Below, in pieces: positions 1 to 12,569 of a DNA stretch of 64,000 nucleotides. The DNA is from Marsupella aquatica (Eukaryota > Marchantiophyta). Below the pieces are notes generated by a model. That model saw nothing but the letters and a program-made list of their open reading frames with translations. It was not told where the DNA came from and ran no database searches. Position 1 is the stretch's first letter. Every line of letters begins with the position of its first letter. Position numbers and translations under genes: made by a program. The DNA is taken from positions 22,444,001 to 22,508,000 of the forward strand of contig OZ316891.1 in assembly GCA_973895155.1 (NCBI GenBank), written 5' to 3'.

Positions 1-454
1 TCCCAGCCTTGTACAAAGGAAGCTCGAGAATGAATATGTATAGAATTCGTGGCTGGGCCTTGAAAAACGCACGGACGGATGCTTGATTCAGATTGGAGCA
101 ACTGTACAGACTGTTTAGAACAATGATGCTGACAGGGAAAGACATGTCTGAGCCACCAACTATGCCTCGCATTTCCCATGAGCACTGATTGGGACTAACT
201 ACAGGAGATCCCCACGAACACCCCAATGCGACGCTCATGTGAAATGCGAGGAACTCTTCTAAAGGCGACAGCTGCCGGGGATCACCAGTCTCTCGCGATT
301 GTGATGAAACCTCCTCAGATGGCTCACTGTCGCATTTAAAAGACAGTTTCTGTTCTACTGAGTGATGACTCTAAAGATATGTACACATTCAAACCGTATT
401 AGAAACCAAGGAGAAATCTTCGATTCCATTCGACTGAATCCGGATCATGCAAAC
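1..454. other. 3' flank of the AP2/ERF gene
   Basis: This stretch lies downstream of the stop codon of the minus-strand AP2/ERF gene and probably includes its 3' UTR. I see no coding frame, RNA gene or repeat in it. Confidence 0.4.
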
Positions 455-2086
455 TCAAGCTACCACACAAAGAGGGGACAGGTCCCATGATTGCCAAAGC
501 GCATCTTCCCGGGGGCTTTCAATGCTTTCCCCACTCCCATTGCCTGCGGACGTTGAAGATGAATTGCTAACTGGAGTCCCCCAGTTCCCACCGTCTTTTT
601 CACTCGATGAACTTTTCCACATAGCAGGAGACGCCGTGAGGAAAGGTCCAGACGATGACCTTCTGAATCCCGCTGCAAGAGTGAGCGAGGGCGAAGACAT
701 ACCAAAGGAAGCTGTTCCCATGGAGGTGTGCGACAGTGACAAGCACTCTTGTACTCCATTCATGGCATACAAACTCGCAGAGATCTGCCTCTCGTATGAC
801 AACCGCCTCATTTGCTCAGAGAAAAATGCGGAATCGTCATCAGAAGACAAAGGACTTGAGATGAAGTCCCCACCCAGATCTAATCCTGAGCCCATATCCG
901 CAGAGAAGTCAAATGGAGGAGATGAGTAAACCGAATCCTCACAGCTAAGGTCCACATCATCCAAGCAAGACAACCCACTGCTCATGTCGGTATCGTCCAT
1001 AAAATTTTCTTGTGGAGGCTCAACACAGTAATCGTTATCTTTCCTATTTTCTCTGATTGCACTCGAGTCTCGCGCCTTGCAGTAGTCCCTAGGGGTTTCC
1101 TGTTTCACGATGATATCTCTCCTGCAGGAGGTATCATCCGATGCCACAAACACGCTGTGATCATCCGTATGATTTGTCTGGCAGCTCGACGGACTGCTTG
1201 TCGCATTGTACTCTGACGCTGGGGACTGTTCAAGGCCGCCCATCGAGCTGTCGAAGCTGTCGCTCTCGGATTTTGAAACTTCTTCTTCGCAGGAATTCTC
1301 TTCCGATTTGACTTCTGCTAACTCATCGGTAGTGTGAGGCAGAGCATCTTCTTGGACATTTTCAGTCTTTGGTGCCATGACGGAGTCGGGAAGAGCCTGA
1401 CTCGAGGTTGAGTCCGCATTCTCCTCAGATCCACTCGAGGAGTGGCCACTCCTTTGACTGGTGCTTCGAGGCTCTTGCTTGCTGATAGAATTATTTACTG
1501 GGAGAGAATTTTTACCAGATTTTGTCGCGGCATTGCGCCGGAGCTGAAGGAGTCTGGCAGCTTTGGAGGGCAGCGCGGATGCATCTGAGTTGGTACTGGG
1601 CACGAAATTAGTTCTCGTGTTGGCCCCCCGCAGAAGCCAGGCAGCCTCATCGTAGGCACGGGCAGCGTCCTCTGCAGTGTCAAATGTCCCCAACCAAAGC
1701 CTGATCTTCTGCGTGGTGTCTTTAATCTCTGCTACCCACCTTCCTGAGGGCCTCTGCCTCACACCTACAAACCTCTTCTTACTATTCTTTCCACCACCAC
1801 CACCACCACCACCTGCACCTCCCGACCTCCTCAACCCCACAGACGGGACTGGGGACGATGATGCTGCCATTGCACCCTCAGACCTGCCACTGCTTGTCGC
1901 AGCCATGCACGATAAGCTTCCCCTGGAGCTCGTCTCCGCGGAATTCTGCTCCGAATTATTGTTACTGCTAGTCTTGCTCCCGGTGCGTCCTCCACTTGAC
2001 GATGTCCTCCGGGCGCTGCATGAGGCCGTAGACCCCGCATTGCTAAACGCTGCCATGATCCTCCAATCAGCCCGTCGTCTCCCCAC
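455..2086 (-). CDS. AP2/ERF transcription factor, ERN/RAP2.11-like
   Basis: A single uninterrupted reading frame of 543 residues encodes a DNA-binding transcription factor of the ERF family. One AP2 domain covers about residues 105-162. It begins [20 protein letters not shown] and contains [20 protein letters not shown], wording that matches the ERN/RAP2.11 type and not the commoner 'YRGVRRRPWG' ERFs. The domain is preceded by a Ser-rich stretch and a run of eight glycines (about 92-99). The long C-terminal part is Ser/Asp/Glu-rich and acidic, as expected of an activation region, and ends [11 protein letters not shown] second in-frame Met at residue 11 could also be the start. ERN-type factors are known to act in the nucleus in hormone, nutrient and symbiosis responses. 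The exact role here is not determined by sequence. Lack of introns is usual for ERF genes. Confidence 0.9.
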   Translation of the reverse strand: MGRRRADWRIMAAFSNAGSTASCSARRTSSSGGRTGSKTSSNNNSEQNSAETSSRGSLSCMAATSSGRSEGAMAASSSPVPSVGLRRSGGAGGGGGGGGKNSKKRFVGVRQRPSGRWVAEIKDTTQKIRLWLGTFDTAEDAARAYDEAAWLLRGANTRTNFVPSTNSDASALPSKAARLLQLRRNAATKSGKNSLPVNNSISKQEPRSTSQRSGHSSSGSEENADSTSSQALPDSVMAPKTENVQEDALPHTTDELAEVKSEENSCEEEVSKSESDSFDSSMGGLEQSPASEYNATSSPSSCQTNHTDDHSVFVASDDTSCRRDIIVKQETPRDYCKARDSSAIRENRKDNDYCVEPPQENFMDDTDMSSGLSCLDDVDLSCEDSVYSSPPFDFSADMGSGLDLGGDFISSPLSSDDDSAFFSEQMRRLSYERQISASLYAMNGVQECLSLSHTSMGTASFGMSSPSLTLAAGFRRSSSGPFLTASPAMWKSSSSEKDGGNWGTPVSNSSSTSAGNGSGESIESPREDALWQSWDLSPLCVVA

Positions 2087-3180
2087 GCTACCTAAAGATA
2101 CAATCCACTAGACGAAAGCTCCTCGCCACGTCAAATGCCACTCGCTCCAGACGCAGAGTAGAACAATTGGTCTCAAATCCAGAAATCTATATTCCGAGGC
2201 TTTGTTCAAACCAAAAGATCTCTTCTCCTCTCTCGACACAACCCACCAACACCCGTGCAGGAAACGTCCCGTCTCGTCGCAACGGTACCACCCCGGCTCC
2301 AATTTCTTCTTCTTCCTCCACACCAACCCACCCAGCGAGAGGAGGGTTCAGTCTAATGATCTAATCCCAATCAAGGTACCGTTCCGGATGCGCAGTCAGT
2401 GAGTCAGTCCGTCACACAACTGAAACAGAGAAAGCGCGTGCAAGCGACCTCGTCCGGACGACGAAAGAAGCGCGAAGAAAAATTCTTCTCCCCGTGATTG
2501 ATGGCCGGGACGACGTCGATATGATGCCGATCTCTCTAGCTGGACACGTTCCTCGACCCGGACAGCCCGCGCGACCTGAGAGACCCCGCCCCAGTCACTC
2601 ACTCAGTCCGCAGTGACAAACACCAACGAGTGCGCTGCGGTCGTCGAAGCTCCCCTTCACTGTACAGTTTCTTTCCAATTTCTTTCACCCTCGACTCTGT
2701 AAAGCATTCGTTCCTTCAAAGCAATCGCCCCACCAACCACCAGCCTACCTAGCTAGCTACCTATCTAGCCAGCAAGCAAGCAAGCAAAGCAATTTCTCCC
2801 TACCCAGCAAGAAAGTTCGGAAGAACGAGGGGGACGAGTGAGAGAGAGGAAGCGGAGTGCAGAGCAGAGCAGAGGAGAGGAGAGGAGTCGTTGGTTCGTA
2901 GTGAAGTACGAGAGAGAGAGAGAGAGAGAGTGACCATGTTTTCGCAGTAGCGAGGCCTTTAGAAAGAGTTGAGAGGCCGAGGGGGCCATTTTGTCGTTGG
3001 TTCCCGCTCCGGTCATAGAAAAGAAAAACGCACTCGGCACTCCGGGCTGCTCCCGGCCGGTGGCCCACCACGGCGGGAAGACGCTGTTGACGACGATGTC
3101 TTCCCCGGAATGAGCGGAGTCCCGGGAAGATGGAGTGCAGGGTCGTCGGGATATGGTCATTCGTTCAAATCCACTTTTCC
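2087..3180 (-). promoter_or_regulatory. Purine-rich leader/promoter region of the AP2/ERF gene
   Basis: About 1 kb upstream of the ERF start codon lacks any convincing coding frame. On the + strand it holds a GA run (about 2910-2930) and the related purine tracts at 2838-2886. Read on the gene's strand these are CT-rich, a composition common in plant 5' UTRs and promoters. The boundary between leader and promoter cannot be placed by eye. Confidence 0.4.
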
Positions 3181-4827
3181 CTAGTCCCTACAGTAGTCCT
3201 CTGCCCGCTGACTCCATCCCTTTAGAGCACCCCCACGTTTTTTTCAGTGGCGAAAATTCGCTTTAAAACTTTTTAAAACTTTTTTCTGGGGAGAAAATTG
3301 CAACCTTTATAATCAGCTGGAAAAAAAACAAGGTGCCTGCCTGAGAGGAGGAAACCGGGAAAAGATCAAATGGACCAAAAGGAGGGGGGCTAGGAGAGGG
3401 AGCACCCCCAGAGAGAAGAGCAAGGGCCAAACCAATCAGTCCGCCTAGTGGGAGTAGGCAGAGCAGATAGGAGAGGATGACCCCAGAATTCTGAGAAAGT
3501 CGCAAAAGGAAGGAGCTACAAGGGATGCAACCATAGCCAATAATCCTACTAGAAATAGCCAAAGCTACATGCTATCCCCATTCTCCAAAGGCTGCCATCC
3601 TTTAGAACACCCCCATGTTATTTTCAGTGGCAAAAGTTTGCCTAATTCCACCTCCCTCAAAAGTGTTAGCCACAGATCTCATTAGCCAGAATGTGAAGGT
3701 GTTATCCTTAAACCGCCAGTCTCCCCAAAGCAAAACCTGGTGGATTTCCCCTAGCTCCTCAAATAGGTGAGCTGGATAGTGTTCATTAGATTTTGGACAA
3801 TCCAGAATGAATCCACTATTTAGTCAAAAAGCCTCATATAGTCTCTCAAAAGTAATTCTCCTCACAAAAAACCCAAAACTAAATAGAGTCCCAGTAACCC
3901 ATGGGTGATTATGTTTTGCCTATTTTAAGCAACTGCTTCTTGTCAAAATTCTTTACTCAAATGTTGTTCTAAATTCAAACCATAACATTTCTTATTTCTT
4001 ATCTTTACATTTTCTATTTTTGCAGAAAGTCGCTTCAGTGTATCACATTTTTGATGTTCCGTCCTATTTGACTCAGGACTTCATCGACGGCAATATTCAT
4101 GGTCTGAGTGGGAAAGATGATCTGAAACGTTCACTCATATCTCATTTAAGGCGGGTTGTGGATAGATGCACGAAATCCCACACGATTGATGGTTCGCTTA
4201 CCGCTCCCTGTATTGATGTAACTCCTACTATTATTGATCTCATATGTTTACGTTGCATTTCTCTTGTCATCACACCATTAGACTCTGTCATGGGCTTTCT
4301 ACTTTTCTGTGCGCTAATCACATCTATCTGGCCTTGTTGAAACTTCTCGACACGGTTAAAAAGAACAATGAATTTGCTTCGTTTTGAGTTTTGACTGACA
4401 AAATGAATCATCCTCCTCCACGAGCTGACCAGATTGTGTGTCGCATCCATCACCCAACCACCCCCAGCTTCCTCCACATTATCTCTCATCAGCTGCCCCC
4501 AGGAGTCTACTGTACTGGAACTTGGGTCTAGTCTACCCAGTACCCACCCCTACTGAACCTGTGGTGCCTCCCCGCAGTTGAGCAGTCAGCTGTGAAATCA
4601 GTACACATGCAAAAGAAACGGAGAAAGAGCCAGAAGTAGACCAAAACCGCTTCCATGACCAAAAGCTCACACAAAGATTGAATGAACGTCGCCACCACTG
4701 TCTTTTCTACTGCTCTTTTCCCTCACTGATTTTCTATATCTTTTGTGCAGAAATATAATAACACGGCTACCCTATCTTGGGATACCAACAATATGTAGTG
4801 AGGTCAGTCAATTACATGAATGAGGCC

Positions 4828-4920
4828 CCTGACTTTGGTCACAAGAAGATTGAACCTGCCCCTGACTTTGGTCACAAGAAGATTGAACCTGCCCCTGACT
4901 TTGGTCACAAGAAGATTGAA
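4828..4920 (+). repeat. Three tandem 33-bp units encoding PDFGHKKIEPA
   Basis: Three almost identical 33-bp units follow each other in frame, at 4828-4860, 4861-4893 and 4894 to about 4920. Each reads PDFGHKKIEPA in the frame that stays open from 4777 to 5022. Because 33 is a multiple of three the peptide repeats exactly. The peptide resembles PDFKHKKTEAA near the junction of the PPR protein at 31 kb (8 of 11 residues), so this may be a fragment of a related gene; that link is inference. Confidence 0.75.
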
Positions 4921-6204
4921 GGAATCTTCCTCTTTTCTCTTCTTGGCCATAGCGTTAAATCTTTTGCCCTCAATCATGGTTGGCTGTCCTGTCCCCTCTG
5001 TATTTTTTGTGTACTAGCCTGACTACCCGTTCTTTGAAAATGAATAGAGGCGAGCTATCGCGCGCAGCACCAAGCAGCTCAAATGTGGAGGAGGAGTGCA
5101 GCACACAACAGCTCGTATGTGGGAGAGAGGAGCACAACACACCATTTTCAAAACCCTTACCCTAAACCCAACTTCCATTTTTTAACACACTGTTTTCACC
5201 TGCATCCCCAAAATCCCCAATTCACGCCCAACTTAAGTGACACCCTCAGAGTTACACTCTTGAGGCTTCATTCTAGACTGTAACCCTGGAAAGTAGCTTT
5301 GCGCTGTAATGTTATGGATGGCCCTACCTTTGGATACACAGTGGTCACTATGCTCAGACTTCACTTGGTTCAGTCCATAAGATGCATGAATTGTAATCTA
5401 GAGAGAAGGTGCAAGAAAATCCTTTTATGTTTCCATGGCAATAAAGAAGCAAAAAAGGCAAGACTAATAAAGGAATACCATGGCAAAGGCTAATAGAGGA
5501 GGAGAAAATGGAATGGCCCTTCATCATAGCAAGTGGCAGACGAAGAGGGAATTACAAAACTACAAGGGTGAAGTTCACCTTTCCTACAGCACATGAAAGT
5601 GAAATGCCAATCCAAGTGGACAAAGGAAGATGATTAGAGCAAACTATCTTGAAGCATTATTTCCATGCCAGGCCACCCCACAACCTGGATCCCATAATAA
5701 AAGCTGCAATTGGGATGGCTCGCCAAGCGGTCCCAGACTACTCATTGTCGCGGGCTAACATCTAAGACATTCAAAGGCAGCAATCATGTCCAATTATCTT
5801 AGGGTGGGGGCTTGGGTGCCAGTGCACATGCAATGGGGCTTGTACAACATCTCCACCGGAGCTCCTTGTCACCCACCAAATTGCCAAATGAACTAGAAGT
5901 GCCAAATGAACCAGATGGAGAGAATTTTGGCAGTTGCCCTTCCCAACTGCTGATGGCCTGTTTTAGCAAGAAAAGCGGTTGCCGATCTAGCTGGCCATTC
6001 AGTTGACCTCCATTCTCATTTAGGGCAAAAATTTAGGGCAAAAAAGAGATCCTGATCCATTCATATATGACATTCAAAGATACTGACGCGCAATTTAAGG
6101 AATGGAGGTCAGTGTGGAAGCTTCTAAGTGTTATTTGCATAATCTCAATAGCAACATCACCATCTTAATTTTACTAATAAATTGCAAACAGACCCTAGAG
6201 GTGA

Positions 6205-6236
6205 GGTCTAGGTTTCTAGAGTGAAACCTCTAGACC
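6205..6236 (-). repeat. Bulged hairpin, first of two copies
   Basis: An imperfect inverted repeat. On the + strand GGTCTA+GGTTTC is separated by a six-base loop from GAAACC, two unpaired bases and TAGACC. Read on the minus strand the loop is ACTCTA and the bulge GA. A second copy with the same loop and bulge lies at 34030-34055 on the + strand. Confidence 0.6.
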
Positions 6237-6872
6237 ATTTTCCCCAAGGGTTGACCAAATTTATGTCTATGAACGGAAGGACAGGATGTTATGTATGTCA
6301 AAAAAAATGAGCATGCATGGTGATTTTTGTCATCCTGTCTATTCACATTCATTTAGGCTCAAAGAATGGGCATTCACACTAGTCCTGAAGAATACACTTG
6401 TATTTCTATTGTTTGGTTTTAGGGTAGCGAGAGTAGGGGTCATGCTTGGGAGGGAAAGAGGACATGCTCTTTGGGGGCATCTAGTACCCACCTCGTGGCG
6501 TGAGGGTGGGGGTGAGGGCGGATCCGTGTCTACCCATGAAACCAATTTGCACGATGTGGAGACTTTCATTGAGATTGAGCAACTTTTGGAGACGCTTTCA
6601 TCATCGATGGAATTGCCTCGTAACGAAAGGTTTCTTGGCGTCAGTAGCAGTGCTCCCAGAGTCGCGACGACGAAGCTCAGAAAAGACGACATGCTCCCTT
6701 CACGATCACCGAATTGTTCGTGACAATTGTGCAGTACTTCGAAAAGTTGCTTTTGGACTCATTTTGCTCTCATCGTCCGCCTTCATCACCATTTTTATCC
6801 TTGACACGTCGTGGACGACTGGTGCAGAATTGAATCATGGATCTACAGTGATTCAGATTGTCGCCGCCTGAT

Positions 6873-6930
6873 TTGCACCCTGACGGACTGAAGTGACACT
6901 GAAAGGCTTGTCGTGTCCGTCAGGGTGCAA
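6873..6930. repeat. Perfect 16-bp inverted repeat upstream of AP-3 mu
   Basis: TTGCACCCTGACGGAC (6873-6888) is followed after 26 bases by its exact reverse complement (6915-6930), then by a run of seven T. It lies about 120 bp before the AP-3 mu start codon, probably in the promoter or 5' UTR, and could form a strong stem-loop. Confidence 0.8.
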
Positions 6931-7049
6931 GGTTTTTTTAATTGAACGGAATGCACATCGATCTTGGTAAGAAAGCAACAGGGGTACAGGGCTTTTAGGT
7001 TTTTCTGGTGGACAGTGGTGCTGCAAAGACGACCCTTGGGAGCGGAAAG

Positions 7050-10000
7050 ATGCTGCAATGCATGTTCCTCCTCTCTGATGTCGGGTAGGAGTTCTTATCC
7101 GAAATCCCTCTATCTCACGTCAATATCTTCGATGCGGCATTTATGCTTTAGTTCACGGAGCTGCTTCACCAATCTGAGGGTTTTTAGGTCAAGTGTCTAC
7201 CACTGAATTGAAGGCCACATTCCTTGCTTGCTTAGGTCGCCTAGCTTATGTCCTAATTTAATAATTAGGTCATCTGACTACGACTGAGATGAATCTCTCA
7301 GCAGCTGGGTTGAATGAACCAATCAAACATGTCACTTCCCTGCAATGCGGCTCCTTGAAAAGCTGTTATCTGCTGATAATATCATTGGAGAAGACGGACT
7401 TTTGACATCTGATTTAACCTGTTCGAGGCTACTAGGACCTAAACATTAACCGAGTAAGCAGACATACCGACTGGTTTATGAAGTGCTGGTACTCAAGCCC
7501 GTCATTCATGTTTGTGAATTCTGCAGGGAAGTCATGTTGGAGAGACAGTGGGTGGGGACACAGGTTGATCGCTCTATTTGCGATTGGTTTTGGAAGCAGG
7601 CACATCTACCAGGCGAAATTGAACTGGTAGGTTGCCTTGAGTGTGATTGTCGCTGCCGGTTTGTCGTTGCAATGTCATATGCGCCCATGCGCTGAATCTC
7701 TGAATCTAAAGCAAAATTTGATCTTTTGTATGAAAGTCGTCTAGTCCATGACAAACATAGCTTTACTCTTGTTTGTACTCTCCGTATTCGATCCCATGTA
7801 ACTCTACATTTTGGCATGGTCATCGTTAACAGAAATTATCCTCTTCACGGTCATGTGACGCAGGGCCGGGCCAAAGTTCCTTCAGTTATTGCCTCGCCGA
7901 CGTATTATCTTGTTAACATAATTCGGGACGGTGTTACCTTCTTGGCATGTTCCCAGTCAGAGATGCAACCACTTCTTGCAATTGAGGTGATTTTCTTAAA
8001 CTCTGAAGTTTTTTTGTTTTGTTTTTGCATTTTGTCCCTTCAGTCATAGAGATGTGAATCTATTGAAAAATGTGAAAACCTTAGATCAGCGATCTTGGGT
8101 AGAAGATATTGTTTTGGGGATTGACGAGGAGTCTAGACGAGCCTGAAATGGGGATTGGAGTTCACTATAGGAAAATTTCGAGCTTATCTTGGTTTTCACT
8201 ATAGGAAAATTTTGAGCTTTTCTTGGTGGGAATAATTAAGAGTGACAAGCTCTCCATATTGCTGGTTTCTACTGAATAGTTTTCTGATTAGCCAGCTGCT
8301 GATGCTGAAGTTTCTTTGCAGGGTAGCTGACGTGTTGTCCGATTACCTCGGCGGACTGAATGAAGACCTGATCAAAGATAACTTTGTTCTAGTCTACCAG
8401 GTACGTTCAATTTGGTTCCGGCAGCATCAATTTGAGTTTATTTAATTTCACAATTTCTCTACATAGCTACTTTCGGAAGTGTGTGGATTTGTCAAGTTGA
8501 GCTTGTCGAAACAAACTTGAATTTGTACAAGAGGAAGAAACGAACGTTAGAGATACTGTGTACGTGGATCGCTTCGTTGCTAATCTGCCTTCCGCAATCA
8601 AGGACCAAAAGTTTAGAAATTAGCTTGAATGACGTCTGCCGAGCTGCAATCGACGTGGGACAATCGTGCTGGTGCTCGTGTTCGAAATAGTATGAAATGC
8701 TTGCCTTAGAAAACACAACTTTCAGTCTGATCAACTTTGGGATGTCATGGTTGTAATCAAATCATTTGGATTTATTCTTGGCAGATTTTGGATGAGATGA
8801 TGGATGGTGGATTTCCACTTACGACGGAACCATACATTTTAAAGGAGAGGGTCGCTCCACCTAATCTGGTCAGCAGAGTCTTGAATGTGGTAACTGGAGG
8901 TTCGTTAAGCATCAACAGCAGTCGTATTACAGCCACCACTTCTACTGTGCCATGGCGGGCTGTTGGGATCAGGCATAACAACAATGAAATTTATTTTGAC
9001 CTAGTTGAAAAGATGGATGCCATAGTTAACAGGTATCCAGCTTGGGCTTGCCATTTGCCTACCTACTTCTTGCAGCACTGTATTGCCCTCCAAGATGATC
9101 GATTAAATATCTGAGAAGTTTTGTAGAGTGACTAGACCGTATTACTCAGGAATGGAGTTGCTGTTCTTGCAAGTGCATATGATTTGCTGGTATTTCTGGG
9201 GGTTTGACAAAGGGGGGATGTTGTTCAATTCTCAGTAATCTATGTTATTTCGACGCAGTAGCCTTGATGTCATGACTGATTACTTTGTAGAATTTCAAAC
9301 AGCCGTCGCTCAAACTACGAGATATAGTTATGTTTACTAGGGATGATTCGTCGGGAAACGGTTTAATTTACTTGTCTTAGTACGCTAAGGTCTGGCAGCG
9401 TTGCTCATTTCTAGATTATATGATGAAAATGTGGATTTAAATATGCGGCACACTTTCTCATTTGTATCAGACTACATGTCGAGATTTCTCGAGTCTGCTG
9501 CGTGCATTATTTGATACTGCGGTGTAAAATAATCTCATCCATTCGTTCTTACTACAGGGATGGATTCCTTGTGAAGTGTGAAGTATACGGGGAAATTCAA
9601 GCAACATCTCGCCTGTCAGCCATGCCTGATGTCACCTTAAATTTTATAAATCCATCGATCATTGACGATTGGAGGTTTCATCCATGTGTCAAACCTCAAG
9701 ACTGGGAAACGAATCAGCTCCTAAAGTTCGTGCCTCCCGATGGACAATTTAAACTGATGAGCTACAGGTGAGTAATCTTTCCTTGTTGAGCGTTACTTAT
9801 CATGGGTATCGACTGACATCCTCACAAATGATCACATACAACGAAGGTAGCTGTAGCGAGGTTCCGTGGACTCAGCTCTCTTTTTCACAATACCATAGCT
9901 TTCTGCTTATACAATCCGTACCTTGAGCTAACATAGAAACGTATCCTTTTGTTTGAGTTTTCGGTGAAGTCCTCCTCTCCTATCCAATTCACTGAATCCA

Positions 10001-11323
10001 CCAAGGAATAGCCCTCTAGTTGACAACTGTGATTGGCTGTGTCCTTTTGGTCGTGTAGTTGTAGATGGGACAAGTTCATCTTGTAGATGCCCATTGATTG
10101 TGCCTTTCGTCTTCAATACTTTTCCGTATTCACTAGATTCACATAGGGAGAATCGTCGGGATTATCCAAGAAAATGAAGTTTTATACAATGCAGTGTTTG
10201 TCGTCCAAACCGTCTCTTCTATGGTCTCGCCTGTGGTGACGTTGAAGGCCCTTTAGGGCATTCTGACTTTGTGAATTACCGAAGTACCAAAAATGTCGAT
10301 AGGAATGAGATTTTCAGATCGGAGTTCTCAAGTAATTTGCGTCTGCGACTCAATGTCGTTTTACAATGAGTATTCGAGATTGGTCTAATCAGATGATTGG
10401 CGTCACGTTTCAAAATTTAAAGAAAACTAGTGCTAAAACTTCTGCACCTTGTTTTCATCGAAATCTTAAATAGAATCTTTTTAATGATGAAGGTCTACAC
10501 CGCCTGTTGTGATTTTTGGTTTTCAGATCCAGTTCAGGCTAATAGAAGTAGGAATTAAAACGGTAACCACGTTTATGCTTTGGCAACTCTTGCTTATATG
10601 TTCTTCTTTCTGTCGTCAAGAAGCTGGGTAAGTCATTACAACTGACATGACAATATGGCATGCAGGGTCAAGGGACTGAAACAAACCCCTGTTTATGTCA
10701 AGCCTCAGTTAAGCTGTGACGCTGGTGTTTGCCAAGTTAGTGTAATGGTGGGAATTCGAAATGACCCTGGCAAGCAAATAGATGACATTGTTGTAGAGAT
10801 GCCTTGGCCAGAAGCAGTGAGAAAGGTGGACCTGACAGCCAATCATGGAACTGTCATCTACAACAGTCATACTAAGGTAATCAAACTGTGACCAAGCTAT
10901 GTACTTCTGACTGTCACTGGCTGCGAGTGTTTGTGCAAATCTCCTGATCGTCAATAGGGAGGCGTTGGTCTAGGAAAAACTATTTACATGTGTGAATTTG
11001 TAGGAAATGTTGCTAAGGGTCGAAAAAAGCTTGGAGCTTGGAAACAGTTTTCTCAAGTGTCTTTTGGATTATGACAGGTTTGCACTTGGACGGTGGGCCG
11101 CATCCCCAAAGACAAGTCTCCATGTCTAACTGGTGCTTTAAACCTAGAGGCTGGATTGGATAGGTTATCCGAGTATCCTACCTTTTTGCTAGGCTTCAAG
11201 ATAATGGGTGCTGCCTTGTCAGGATTGAAAGTAGACAAAATGGAGTGTACCAACGTAGGTTACCGGGCTTACAAGGGAGTTCGTGCTGTTACCAAGGCTG
11301 GATGCTATGAAATAAGGACTTAA
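7050..11323 (+). CDS. AP3M: AP-3 adaptor complex mu subunit
   Basis: Eight exons join in phase to 420 residues: 7050-7084, 7527-7626, 7864-7986, 8311-8400, 8785-9032, 9558-9767, 10666-10876 and 11078-11323. The short first exon starts MLQCMFLLSDVG, exactly where plant AP-3 mu begins. The N-terminal longin-like part (about 1-140) carries RSICDWFW, IIRDGVTFLACSQ and CRVADVLSDYLGGLNEDL. The mu-homology domain (about 165-420) carries DLVEKMDAIVNR, FVPPDGQFKLMSYR, TPVYVKPQL and TVGRIPKDKSPCLTG. In plants AP-3 sorts membrane cargo from Golgi/endosomes to the vacuole, and mu recognises tyrosine-based sorting signals. Length is close to that of the Arabidopsis protein (about 415). All splice sites are GT-AG and the phases close without error. 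Intron 3 holds a small tandem duplication. Confidence 0.96.
8164..8227 (+). repeat. Tandem duplication inside AP-3 mu intron 3
   Basis: TTCACTATAGGAAAATTT followed by CGAGCTTATCTTGG is repeated directly, with a few changes, about 34 bp later. It lies wholly within the intron between exons 7864-7986 and 8311-8400. Confidence 0.6.
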
Positions 11324-12569
11324 GAGTTTGGACTTTGTGGTGTGTTGCCATAATACTAAACTGGACTTGACTTTACTGACGGTGAGACTGCACTTCCGTC
11401 GACGGGAAATAGTAACTCAGTCTATGACTAATTTGACATATCAGATGTGAACCTACCAAATGTAGATCCTTCGTAGAGAGAAAGTGTATCTGAGCTCTTT
11501 GTTCTGGAGGAGATTAAAATACTGAAAGCAGGGTGTTGGAATGTCTTATTGATCTGGAATGAGCTACAATGTATTCGTATTAAGACAGAGCTCTATGACA
11601 AGTAATCAGGAAGTCAACGTCATTTATCTGTACCCACGAGCTACTGCTACTTCACAGCACTACTGCGTCCAGTTGTTCTCTAATCATTAATAGTTTTCGT
11701 AAATTTGGTACAGTTTAGCGTTGTGATTGCGGAAGGGCATATCATCCGTGTGCTTCCATCCAAGGGTCTAATAGCTCAGAATAGACGGATCTATTAGTCC
11801 GGGAGCCGATGGTTTCCCCTGACAGTTTTTGGCATGACCGAACCCGTGAATGAAGCCGACAACATTTGCCTCTCAAGAAGCCCGTGCTGCTAAGGTCACC
11901 CACTCCCGGACTTCAAAATCCTTTCCAGGCAGGCTCGTTTAAAAAGTATGAAACCCATTTAGTTGGGGGTCCGTAGGTGGTGATCAGGGCTCATGTAGCA
12001 GATCCACTGTCATATATAATTAAGGGGTCTCAAACATAGCCCGTATAGAATCTAATGACAATGCGGGTAGAGATTCGGCAGGGACACTGCTGAAAATTGT
12101 GTGGGGTTTCCCTGATTCCAGATGACCACTTTCCCCCAGGGCGGCCTGGCTATTGAACCCTGCACATTCATGTAGTGGGATTTCTTCGATTTCCGATGAC
12201 TAGAATTAACTAATTCAAAATATCACAACAGGCGTCCGCGGGTCATGTTATGGATTCTGGGTCACGTTATGGACTCTGGCCCTTATGCACAGTTTCCCTG
12301 AGCCTGCACACTCGTGTAGTGGGATTTCTCCAATTCCAGATGGCCACTTTCTCCCACAGCAGCCTGGCTTTTGAGGGACTGATTCAAAAAATCTCGAATT
12401 CATCTAAGGGTCACAATATGGACTCTGGCCCTTATCTGCAAAAGAAGAACACAGGTGCACATTAGTGCGTCTCAAACCTCTAGATCCACTGAAAAAAACT
12501 TAGCTTGGAAGTACCAGTTTTGGTCTCCGGTCAAGAGTGGAGGAACAAGCTTTTTTGTGTCTCGCACTT

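Larger units (their letters stand above)
3181..7049. other. Gene-poor interval with dispersed repeats and hairpins
   Basis: No reading frame here has recognisable protein character; the frame at 4020-4340 is preceded by a splice-acceptor-like tttttgcag but matches nothing I know. The interval contains a 33-bp triple repeat (4828-4920), a bulged hairpin (6205-6236) and a perfect 16-bp inverted repeat (6873-6930), listed separately. The last few hundred bases must carry the promoter and 5' UTR of the AP-3 mu gene. Confidence 0.4.

Noticed and set aside
1677-2111. 144-codon + strand frame opposite the ERF
   Set aside because: Antisense shadow of the AP2/ERF coding sequence and its Gly run (read as Pro-rich).
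4020-4340. 106-codon frame behind an acceptor-like sequence
   Set aside because: No recognisable motif, no partner exons; kept only as a remark in the interval description.
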